Below are positions 6,674-13,600 of a stretch of 16,297 nt of DNA, in pieces. The notes beneath the pieces were generated by a model, which worked only from the letters and a program-made list of their open reading frames with translations, was not told where the DNA came from and did no database searches. The stretch is from Dehalococcoidia bacterium (GTDB lineage: Bacteria; Chloroflexota; Dehalococcoidia; SM23-28-2): positions 1 through 16,297 of the forward strand of contig JALHUG010000133.1 of NCBI GenBank assembly GCA_022866185.1. The letters run 5' to 3'. Made by a program: the position numbers and the translations under genes. Position 1 is the first letter of the stretch. Every line of letters begins with the position of its first letter.

Positions 6674-6695
6674 AACGGCCCCGCCCGGGGCCGTT
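6674..6695. terminator. Strong GC hairpin between the cNMP-binding gene and tRNA-Ala
   Basis: AACGGCCCC (6674-6682) pairs with GGGGCCGTT (6687-6695), 9 bp around a GCCC loop. On the minus strand it follows the tRNA 3' end by 15 bp and continues into a T-enriched TTTCCGTTT tract, a fair intrinsic terminator for the tRNA. On the plus strand it could also stop the cNMP-binding gene. The rest of 6584-6710 holds nothing recognisable. Confidence 0.65.
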
Positions 6696-6710
6696 CTCGT
6701 ATTCGAGGTC

Positions 6711-6785
6711 TGGTGGAGCTGGGGGGACTCGAACCCCCGACCTTTTGTCTGCCAGACAAACGTTCTCCCTCTGAACTACAGCCCC
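6711..6785 (-). tRNA. tRNA-Ala (anticodon GGC), CCA encoded
   Basis: Full cloverleaf on the minus strand. Acceptor GGGGCTG/CAGCTCC contains the G3-U70 wobble that is the alanine identity element; D stem GTTC/GAAC; anticodon stem TTTGT/ACAAA with loop CTGGCAG (anticodon GGC); variable AGGTC; T stem GGGGG/CCCCC with loop TTCGAGT; discriminator A; encoded CCA at 6713-6711. It is 75 nt including CCA. Confidence 0.97.
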
Positions 6786-6798
6786 ACTCCGTGCCCAT

Positions 6799-6827
6799 AT
6801 GGTAGCAAAAACCGCTACCCCGGACAA
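6799..6827 (-). promoter_or_regulatory. Putative promoter of the tRNA-Ala gene
   Basis: Minus-strand TTGTCC (6827-6822) and TACCAT (6804-6799) are 17 bp apart, 13 bp upstream of the mature tRNA 5' end. A GGTAGC/GCTACC inverted repeat (6801-6806/6814-6819) lies inside the spacer and -10 region. Confidence 0.5.
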
Positions 6828-6852
6828 GGCGGTGTACTGGTCCAGTAAGTTA

Positions 6853-6875
6853 GTGACACCATTCTAAGGTGTCAC
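6853..6875. repeat. 8-bp perfect inverted repeat (operator-like or IS-end-like)
   Basis: GTGACACC (6853-6860), 7-bp spacer, GGTGTCAC (6868-6875). It lies between the divergent tRNA promoter and the gene starting at 6999. The right arm continues as CAATGTTTCTGAAC, which resembles ends of some IS481-type elements from memory. An operator is the other reading. Confidence 0.35.
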
Positions 6876-6917
6876 CAATGTTTCTGAACGAGCCCACTAC
6901 CCTGGAGCGTCTCGAAC

Positions 6918-6946
6918 TTGACAAAGGCTTTGCGGCCAGGCACCAT
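6918..6946 (+). promoter_or_regulatory. Possible promoter of the three-helix membrane protein gene
   Basis: Perfect TTGACA (6918-6923), then 17 bp to a poor -10 CACCAT (6941-6946). Transcription from here would start near 6953, which supports the ATG at 6999 over the longer frame beginning at 6918. Confidence 0.3.
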
Positions 6947-6998
6947 AGGCGAGCGACGGAGCGGCAGCGCGAGCGGCACAGTACGAGGAGAGATTCCT

Positions 6999-8003
6999 AT
7001 GGCGGGCAATCAATCTCAGGAGCGCAGGGCACGAGTCGTGGTTCAGACCGGCATGGCTGCCTTCGCTCTATTGGTGGGAAGCGGGCTGGACGCTGTGGTC
7101 ACCTGGTGGGCATGGTCTAACTGGGGCCCGGTCCCCGCAGTCGCACTGTGTCTGTTCTTCTGGCCCATTCCGGCCATTCTCACCTACTGGCTGGGGTTCG
7201 GGCTGTTCGGACGTGTCGTGCTGGCTACCGGCGTCTTCCGAGCGGCAGCGGGATCCCGCCCGGCCCGTGTCGTCCATTTAGGGCGGCCGATCGCCCTCAC
7301 GGCCATCGCAGCACTCTCAGCCCTCGCCGTCGTCGGGGTGGGTCTTACCATCGTGGTGTTGGAGATGACAGGGGAAGACGGTGGCCAGCAGGACGCAGTT
7401 CTGGTTCAAGACGCCGAGGCGGTCGCCCTCCAGATCGGTGACATGCCGATGGAATTCATCGAGGTCGAGGGTAGTGCCATGCACGTCACCAATGACCAGA
7501 GTTGCGCTGGGGCCGAAGGGGCCGAGCTAAACGAATGCTTGAGCCAGTTGGAGGAATGGGGCCGCACCGATGGCTATCAAGTGGAGTATGCCAGCAGCGA
7601 CTCCGCGGCCCTCTTGAGCGGCACCTATGACATCTTCGGCGCCGTCTCGCTCTACCAGGATCAGGAGGGAGCGGTCGCGGCCTTCCGTGCTGGCAAAGAG
7701 AGGCTGCAAAAGGAGCTGGAGGAGCTGGAGGATGCCAACCTCGTGGAGATACCTACCGTTGGCGATGAATCGGTGGCCTTTGTGACCACCGCTACCCAAG
7801 AGGCAGGTACGGGCGGAGTCCCGGTGAGTCTGTACGTGGTGGACTTCCGGCGGGGAAACGTCCTGGGGCGGACAGGAGCCACTGCGCCCACAGCCTTAGC
7901 CTCGGTAGATGATGCCCTCAGACTGGCCCAAGTCATGGACAGCCGCATCCTGCGGGTGGCCAGCCTAGTCTCGCCGACGGCCAGTACGACCGCCGTCCCC
8001 TAA
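6999..8003 (+). CDS. Membrane protein with three N-terminal helices and large extracytoplasmic domain, unknown function
   Basis: No family was recognised. The 334 residues have a short basic N-terminus (ERRARVVV), helices at ~15-37, ~46-68 and ~98-121, then a ~210-residue acidic soluble domain. That domain starts with GEDGGQQDAVLVQDAEAVALQ and includes two cysteines close together (SCAGAEGAELNEC, a possible disulfide), a Glu/Leu-rich amphipathic helix (KERLQKELEELEDANL) and a beta-rich end (GVPVSLYVVDFRRGNVLGR). It ends in a Ser/Thr/Pro tail. The odd number of helices places the large domain outside if the N-terminus is inside. The layout recalls sensor or lipoprotein-like extracellular domains that measure substrates, but this is only an impression. 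Start ATG 6999 is supported by GAGGAG at 6985-6990, 8 nt upstream. It is convergent with the sigma/anti-sigma pair. Confidence 0.8.
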   Translation: MAGNQSQERRARVVVQTGMAAFALLVGSGLDAVVTWWAWSNWGPVPAVALCLFFWPIPAILTYWLGFGLFGRVVLATGVFRAAAGSRPARVVHLGRPIALTAIAALSALAVVGVGLTIVVLEMTGEDGGQQDAVLVQDAEAVALQIGDMPMEFIEVEGSAMHVTNDQSCAGAEGAELNECLSQLEEWGRTDGYQVEYASSDSAALLSGTYDIFGAVSLYQDQEGAVAAFRAGKERLQKELEELEDANLVEIPTVGDESVAFVTTATQEAGTGGVPVSLYVVDFRRGNVLGRTGATAPTALASVDDALRLAQVMDSRILRVASLVSPTASTTAVP

Positions 8004-8029
8004 GGAGTACTGTCTCCAAGATGCGGCAA

Positions 8030-8174
8030 CGCATCCCTTCGCTTCGCTCAGGGCAGGCTCCCTCGCTCTGCTGAGATCCTTGGCTCCGCTCAGATTCTTC
8101 GCTGCGCCCAGAACGACGCTAGGCCACGCTGTCACCCTGACCTTGGTATCACGCTGAGCGTAGCGAAGCGTCTC
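8030..8174. repeat. Cluster of inverted CTGAGC..AGCGAAG repeats between convergent genes
   Basis: Four related copies: minus-orientation at 8030-8053, 8075-8093 and 8093-8117, and plus-orientation at 8150-8174 (core CTGAGCGTAGCGAAG). A fifth copy is at 10195-10221. The core resembles a dispersed intergenic repeat I remember from Chloroflexota genomes. Because copies face each other, transcripts from either side could fold into a hairpin, so the cluster may act as a bidirectional terminator. The rest of 8004-8228 shows no gene. Confidence 0.65.
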
Positions 8175-8228
8175 ACTCCAGGTGGCATACTACGCCCGCG
8201 TGTTGCTGCAACTCGGTGATAGAACAGC

Positions 8229-9200
8229 TTAAGGAGCGGCGGTCGCTAGGGAGACGCGCTCCTCGTCGCCCTCAGGAGGCGGCGAAGGCGTAGGCTGCGG
8301 TGCCTGGATAGGGGTCACCTCTGGCGTCACGGTTGCAGACGGAGTGACCGTAGGGGTGGCGGTAGAGGTAGGGCTCTCCTCAGGCGTGGCGGTTGGCGTC
8401 GGCGTCGCGCTGGGGGTCGCCGACGGCGTCGCGGTTGGAGTGGCCGATGGCGTTGCGGTAGGGCTGGGCGACAGCAGTTCCTCGAGCTTGGCTAGCCCTG
8501 CCCCGGCTATCTCGATTAGCTCGTCCACGTCCTTGGCAGACTCGGCCGGCACGCTCTCCTTCACTTCCTTGAGAACCTCCTGCTGATCGGCAAACAACTG
8601 GCCGATCTGGGACACATCCTCCGGCTCCAGCGGCTGAGGCTGATCGAGGCTGGCCACCAGCGCGGCCGTGTCCTCCTTCAACTGCTGAATGGCGACCGAC
8701 CCGACAGTGCCGCTCTCCGCCCCTGTTCGAACCTCCTCCAAATTGGCCTTAAGCCTCTCCACCTGGCCCCGAATATCACTCACCACGGGCACTGGCGTGC
8801 TGGTCGGCGTTATCTTGCCGACAATCATAGACGGGTTCTGAGAGCCACCGCCGCCACCCAGGGCGACCACGCTCGCCCAGGCCGCGAAGGCCACCAGGGC
8901 AACGCTGCCCAGAGCCGCAGGGACCCAGCGCCAGGAGGGCCTGATCGGCCGCGCAGCCAGCAGCCGCCTCTGACGGCGGCGGGCCAGAGTGGCCAGGAAG
9001 CGCTGACGGGCCGCCTGCGCGTAGAGCGGCGAGGGGTCGGCGGCATAGCCCTTCTGGAGCCTGTGAGCCGTATGCAGCAGAGGCTCCAGCTCGGGCGCCA
9101 GCTCCGGATAGAGACCCAGGCACTCCTCCACCGTGCTCTGGCCCCTCACCAGCGCCGCCAGGCACACCTCCAGCGTTTCCTCAAGCCTTCTCTTCGTCAC
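8229..9200 (-). CDS. Single-pass membrane protein, putative anti-sigma factor with Thr/Pro-rich tail
   Basis: 323 residues. The cytoplasmic N-terminal part (~1-90) has a helical motif VEECLGLYPELAPELEPLL, seen in proteins encoded next to ECF sigma genes in Chloroflexota, and an Arg-rich RRRQRRLLAARP. It is followed by one membrane helix (~92-114), an extracellular helical segment (~140-245, IRGQVERLKANLEEV..., LFADQQEVLKEVKESVP) and a tail of repeated ATP/TPS units (~245-323). It is possibly related to the DUF5667 group, but I cannot confirm the domain. GTG start at 9200 overlaps the sigma gene end by 20 bp, so the two are co-translated. Topology and position suggest it holds the sigma factor at the membrane. 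No zinc-finger anti-sigma (HxxxCxxC) motif is present. Confidence 0.75.
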   Translation of the reverse strand: MTKRRLEETLEVCLAALVRGQSTVEECLGLYPELAPELEPLLHTAHRLQKGYAADPSPLYAQAARQRFLATLARRRQRRLLAARPIRPSWRWVPAALGSVALVAFAAWASVVALGGGGGSQNPSMIVGKITPTSTPVPVVSDIRGQVERLKANLEEVRTGAESGTVGSVAIQQLKEDTAALVASLDQPQPLEPEDVSQIGQLFADQQEVLKEVKESVPAESAKDVDELIEIAGAGLAKLEELLSPSPTATPSATPTATPSATPSATPTPTATPEESPTSTATPTVTPSATVTPEVTPIQAPQPTPSPPPEGDEERVSLATAAP

Positions 9201-9762
9201 CTTCCGGCCTCTTCTCCACCAGCAGCTCTCTCAGTTTGACGATCGCCTTATGCTGTATGACCTTAACATTACCCCCGCTCTTGCCCAGAGCCCGCGCCGT
9301 CTCAGCCACCGACAGCCCCGCTCCGAAGCGCAGAGCGATTACCCTTCGCTGGGCATCGGGGAGGTTGCGAGTCGCCTCCATCACCTCGTCCAAGGCCAAG
9401 CGGGCCTCCACCGCCTCCTCCGGCCCCTGTGTGTCCACCGGCAGGCTGGGCGACAGGGGGGAGAGCCTCCCCCGAGCACCGTCCCGCCGTTGGTGACTAA
9501 CGACAGCGTTGTGAGCGATACGGAAGAGCCAGGCCGAGAAAGGCACCTGCCGCCACTCGAACCGGTCCAGGGCATCCAACACGCGGATGAACACCTCCTC
9601 CGTCAAGTCCTCAGCATCACCCACGTTGCCCGTGCGAACCAGCATGTACCGATAGACGCGCGGGAAGTACCTATTATATAGCTCGGCGATGGCTCCCTCA
9701 TCGCCGACCCTGGCGGCGTCCACCAACAAACGCTCGCCTTGGGTCTCCAAACCAGGGTACAA
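9181..9762 (-). CDS. ECF-type RNA polymerase sigma-70 factor
   Basis: 193 residues from a TTG start. Region 2 runs from DEGAIAELYNRYFPRVYRYM (~21-40) through DAEDLTEEVFIRVLDALDRF and PFSAWLFRIAHNAVVSHQRR (~74-93); region 4 has LPDAQRRVIALRFGAGLSVAETARALGKS with the helix-turn-helix at ~147-180. A short acidic linker joins them; there is no region 1 or 3 and no extra C-terminal domain. The TTG at 9762-9760 is chosen because AGGAGG (9777-9772) is 9 nt upstream. The longer frame to 9900 passes through a tandem repeat and does not look coding. The downstream, overlapping membrane protein is its likely anti-sigma partner. The controlled promoters are unknown; the divergent giant surface-protein gene is one candidate. 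Confidence 0.93.
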   Translation of the reverse strand: MYPGLETQGERLLVDAARVGDEGAIAELYNRYFPRVYRYMLVRTGNVGDAEDLTEEVFIRVLDALDRFEWRQVPFSAWLFRIAHNAVVSHQRRDGARGRLSPLSPSLPVDTQGPEEAVEARLALDEVMEATRNLPDAQRRVIALRFGAGLSVAETARALGKSGGNVKVIQHKAIVKLRELLVEKRPEGDEEKA

Positions 9763-9872
9763 GGGGGAACACCTCCTGTGCTCGCCGCCTTCGGCGGCCA
9801 GGTTGGCTGCCCCGCCATCATACCCCATACTATCGTCATTGTATAGAACGCCCGCCCTAGCAATAAGGTTAA

Positions 9873-9905
9873 CCTCCCAAACATTTAACCTCCCAAACAT
9901 TTACC
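9873..9905. repeat. Two tandem copies of a 16-bp unit upstream of the sigma gene
   Basis: TAACCTCCCAAACATT occurs twice head to tail, followed by a partial third TACCC. On the minus strand, which is the sigma-gene direction, it lies about 110-140 bp upstream of the TTG start. It could be a binding site for a regulator or a slippage duplication. Confidence 0.65.
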
Positions 9906-9927
9906 CGACGACCCGGAGCGGGCACAG

Positions 9928-9949
9928 CCCCTGCGACCCAACTGGCGGC
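9928..9949 (+). repeat. 22-bp dispersed repeat, copy 1
   Basis: A 22-base block beginning CCCCTGCGACCC and ending ACTGGCGGC is identical to 10288-10309. Similarity continues weakly for ~11 more bases (aggagttggct against gggggctggtt). In this copy CCAACT can pair with AGTTGG as a small hairpin. Confidence 0.7.
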
Positions 9950-10194
9950 AGGAGTTGGCTCACAGATGGCGGGTTCCGGGCTCCCGGGTTCACCCATGAC
10001 CCCAGCCTGGTGGTCATGAACCAGGATAAACCACTCCTGCGGATTGATGGTCATCATAAAGAATTCTGTATAGGCGCGCGGCGGCCTGCCGGCGCACGTC
10101 CCCGCTATACCACGCGCGTGCAAGCCCGCCCGCAGCCAATTGCGCGTGGCGGCCCAGGCCCTTCGCTGCTCTCAGGCTGACAGCTTCACCTCGC

Positions 10195-10221
10195 CGTCAT
10201 GCTGAGCAAAGCGAAGCATCC
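10195..10221 (+). repeat. Isolated CTGAGC..AGCGAAG dispersed repeat
   Basis: The core CTGAGCAAAGCGAAG with flanking GTCATG and CATCC is the same family as the cluster at 8030-8174. Confidence 0.6.
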
Positions 10222-10287
10222 CGTGCGATGCGCCATTGTTTTCTTCATGCCTATCAGGCGGGGGTCGAGAATTAAGCTATTAGCATC

Positions 10288-10309
10288 CCCCTGCGACCCA
10301 ACTGGCGGC
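10288..10309 (+). repeat. 22-bp dispersed repeat, copy 2
   Basis: Exact second copy of the block at 9928-9949, same orientation, 360 bp downstream and ~80 bp upstream of the predicted promoter of the giant gene. Confidence 0.7.
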
Positions 10310-10386
10310 GGGGGCTGGTTAACCTTTGCTGACCCTGAGGCGTTTTAACCAGTTGACAGGTAGCGGGTAATTTGTGCCCCAGACCC

Positions 10387-10415
10387 TTGACAAGACGAGG
10401 GTGGTTGTATAGAGT
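10387..10415 (+). promoter_or_regulatory. Putative promoter of the giant secreted-protein gene
   Basis: Perfect TTGACA (10387-10392) with TAGAGT (10410-10415) at 17-bp spacing, or TATAGA (10408-10413) at 15 bp. Transcription would start near 10422, leaving a ~248-nt untranslated leader. It looks housekeeping rather than ECF-like. Confidence 0.5.
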
Positions 10416-10505
10416 CAGGCACTAGTGGACTGAGGATGGCGGTGGCAGTGGGGTGTTGCGGAGGCCTGACGGAAGGAAATCTCTTAAAGTAAGGTATCGA
10501 ATGAC

Positions 10506-10549
10506 GGAACCGGCAACGTGGTTCCTCTCCCCCATCGGAGGAGAGGAAC
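10506..10549 (+). promoter_or_regulatory. Mutually exclusive hairpins in the 5' leader of the giant gene
   Basis: GGAACC (10506-10511) can pair with GGTTCC (10520-10525). Alternatively GTTCCTCTCC (10521-10530) can pair with GGAGAGGAAC (10540-10549), a perfect 10-bp stem. The two stems share bases 10521-10525, so only one can form. No known riboswitch was recognised and no T-run follows. Confidence 0.35.
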
Positions 10550-10669
10550 GAAAGGAAAATCGGCGGGAAAGAGGAAGTAGACCGACTGCTTTCTGCTTTA
10601 GGCGGGAGGGTGGCTGGTCTGCTTTCTGTATGTGCTCTTGTTGGCACATTTCGGAAAGTGGGGTGAGCT

Positions 10670-13600
10670 ATGCGTAAGCTCTTCAGCAGCCATAGGCGCT
10701 TCATCGGCCTGGGCCTGATGAGCGCCATTTTTGTAGCGCTGGCCGTGGTGGGGGCCCTCTGGGGCTTCAGCCAGAACACCAGCGCCGGGGGCGCCGCGGT
10801 ACCACCGGTGACGCTGGTACACGTCGAGCCCAGCGGAGTCGACTATACGGGCAACCCGTACTGCCCTGATGCCGACTGGACCGGTACCCTAAAGCCAGTC
10901 GTCCACCCCTGGCACGACTGCAACAACATCACCAGCCAGAACCACGTCATCCGCACCGCCAACTGGCTTGCGTCCTACCCGATCAGCGCTACCTACCCGA
11001 AGTGGAACGTCGAAAAATTCACAGGGGCTGAAACCACTATCATAGCCCAGGGCCGCTGCGGCGACCTTGCCGAGGTGATCGGCCGCGCCGGCTTTAACGC
11101 TGGCCAGTGCACCAACACCAAGGACGACGACGGCGACGGTGCCGTCAACGACGGCTGCCCCGGCCAGGTAGCGGAGACCGGCACCATGTGTGCCAATGCC
11201 ACCGACGATGAGGATAACGACCCGACCACCGCGGGCATCCAGTACGACGGCGTCGTCAACGACGGCTGCCCGGCTGTCGTCGCTGCCGAGACCATCTGTA
11301 CCGGTGCCGTCGATGACGACGGCGACACTAAGGTCAACGACGGCTGCCCCGGCCAGGTAGCGGAGACCATCGGCACCGTCAACCAGTGTGACGATGCCAC
11401 CGACGACGAGGATAACGACCCGACCACCCCGCTCATCCAGCTCGACGGCGTCGTCAACGACGGCTGCCCGGATGTCGACGCTAGCGAGGACCCGAACGAC
11501 CAGCAGTGCCTGGTTATCCATTCCTCCACCCCGGGCGAGACCCGCGTCACCCTGACCTATGATGACGGCCAAGGCCACATCATCACTTCCCTCTCTGTGG
11601 TCAAGGAGTGGGACAGCCTGGTCGACAGCGTCATCCTCAAGTCCGGCGACCTGGACAAAGACATCAAAGTGTACTACGACAAGAATGGGAACACCATCAT
11701 CGAATCCAGTGAGTACGTGAAGATGGACCTGCCCAAGGACATGAACGGCGACGGCAAGCGCGACCAGCTTGACGAGCACGAGTTGGACAAGCAGAGCGTC
11801 TGGCAGGACCACCCCGTCGTTTGGGACGAGTCCGCGAAGCGCATAAAGGCGCTGCCGCTGGTGCAGATCATCGAGGTGGTGCACGGCGAGCACCAGGTGC
11901 AGGTCAACAATGTGACACGCACCTACCATCAGCCCACCCAGGGGTCGATCGTCACGGCCACCATCGACTCCCCGCGGAACTGCACCTTCTTCACCAACGC
12001 CGCGGGCACCAACAACTCCGGCCCGACGACGATCGTAGCCACCTCTGACAACCTGGGCCGCGTCATTGTCTACGTGGACACCGTCTGCGAAGAGCAGGCA
12101 AGGATCAAGTTCCACGATGACTACCCGCCCGGCGTGGGCTCGCAGCGCGATACCGTAGACGAGTGGGTCGGCATAAACTGGACGACCATCGAGCAAGCCA
12201 AGCAGCCCCAGATCCGCTGGGCCGGCGAGGAGATCATCCTGGCCAAGCGCTGGGCTCTCCCCGACGATTGGTATCCCAACGCCAACTGCGGCACCGCCGA
12301 CAATCAGGTCTGCCCTTCCTGCCCGCTGGCCAGCAACTTCGACGTCGACGGCGACGGCTCGACTTCGTGGGCTCTAGACGACCTACAGGCCCTAGGCCAC
12401 ATCCTGGACACCAACGGCGACACCTACTACGACACCATCCTCGACTACTCTGTGGACTATCAGCGCGTCCCCAACAGCGTCGGCGCCCTGGAAGCCCAAT
12501 ACACCGACGACAACTACGACGGCGTCCTCGATACCCCTGAGACTGACGAAGATGACGAGGGCGAGATCGACATGAACTGCATCTCCAAGGGCGTTCACGT
12601 CAGCCAGGACCCCGGCGAGGGTGACGTCGTGGCCATTCTCCTCGAAGAGCGAATCACCTGTGTGGGCGACGGAGACGCACAAGCCGCCGTGTTTGTGGAG
12701 AGAAACGGAACCGTGCAGTGCTACGACGGCGAGTCGGGCTATCAGGGCAGGCTCGAGTACTCTACGGAGATCAAGAACAAGCACGCCTTCCTGGTGTGGT
12801 ACCTCAAGATCTACCAGGTCAAGCTCACCAACGTGAAAGGCGAGCGCGAGCTCCACAACGACGGCAACTGGAACCAAGGCGAGAGCGATGACACCGAGGC
12901 CGAGACGCTCAACGTCTCGCAGGACGCTCTCCTGCGCGTGAACGTGAAGGGCTGGCTCTTCACGGCCGACAAGAGCGGTCGCGGCGCCGTCTGCATAGAC
13001 ATGGACGGCGACGGTGACGGCGGCATAGACAACGACGCCGACACCAAGGTCGCCGAGGAAAAGGCCGACGGCAAGGATAACGACGCCGACACCAAGATCG
13101 ACGAGGATCTTGAGGCCGGCGTGCCCTACCCGATCCCCAGCTATGAGGCCGGCTGCCCTGACGCGGGCGACGAGATGCTGGACAACGGCCACTGGGTGCT
13201 GCCCGATGACCTGGAGAAGCTGGCTGGCGCCGACGCCATCCACACCCGCCCGAACTGGGACGTGATGAGCGAAAAGGATGCCAGCGTGACCATTGCCATC
13301 GGCCCCAAGAGCGCCCTTGACAGCCACGATCCTGTTGGCACACTCATAACTCGAACCTGGGTCGGCCGCAAGTCGATCGTCCCCGATGGGAAGATCACCG
13401 CGGCTGATGCCATCATGCCGCCCCTGAAGATCAGGGCCAGCATCGCCCATGATACGGACGACACGGATGCCGTTGAGGATGGCGAGTCCGGCTTCCTGAA
13501 GGAGGCCCTGAAGGGGGTCATCTACCCCAGCACAAACGACTATCATAAGATCATGATCCCGGCCGACCACGAGATCCCGGCCGTCGTCAACAACGGTGGC

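Larger units (their letters stand above)
9763..10669. other. 907-bp non-coding region between sigma gene and giant secreted-protein gene
   Basis: No convincing gene. It holds a 16-bp tandem repeat (9873-9905 area), two copies of a 22-bp sequence 360 bp apart, a CTGAGC..AGCGAAG repeat (10195-10221), and an imperfect hairpin in which GGTTC + ATGACC (9987-10001) pairs with GGTCATGAACC (10012-10022). Toward the right it holds a promoter and a ~250-nt leader. The short frames here have no SD and no family-like composition. Confidence 0.7.

Noticed and set aside
6541..6774. 77-codon plus-strand frame containing GGAGGTRTPDLLSARQTFSL
   Set aside because: This translation is a well-known artefact of reading across the antisense of a tRNA gene, here tRNA-Ala.
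8030..8174. CRISPR-like array
   Set aside because: Repeats are divergent, in both orientations and unevenly spaced, with no unique spacers and no cas genes.
9763..9900. 46-residue N-terminal extension of the sigma factor
   Set aside because: It passes through the AGGAGG ribosome site and a tandem repeat, and ECF factors start near the region-2 helix.
9869..10123. 84-codon minus-strand frame in the long intergenic region (MTINPQEWFILVHD...)
   Set aside because: No SD, it runs through the tandem and 22-bp repeats, and no family resemblance could be seen.
10889..12196. 435-codon minus-strand open frame
   Set aside because: Shadow of the VNDGCP repeats; the VVDDAV-type repeats it encodes simply mirror the calcium-type repeats.
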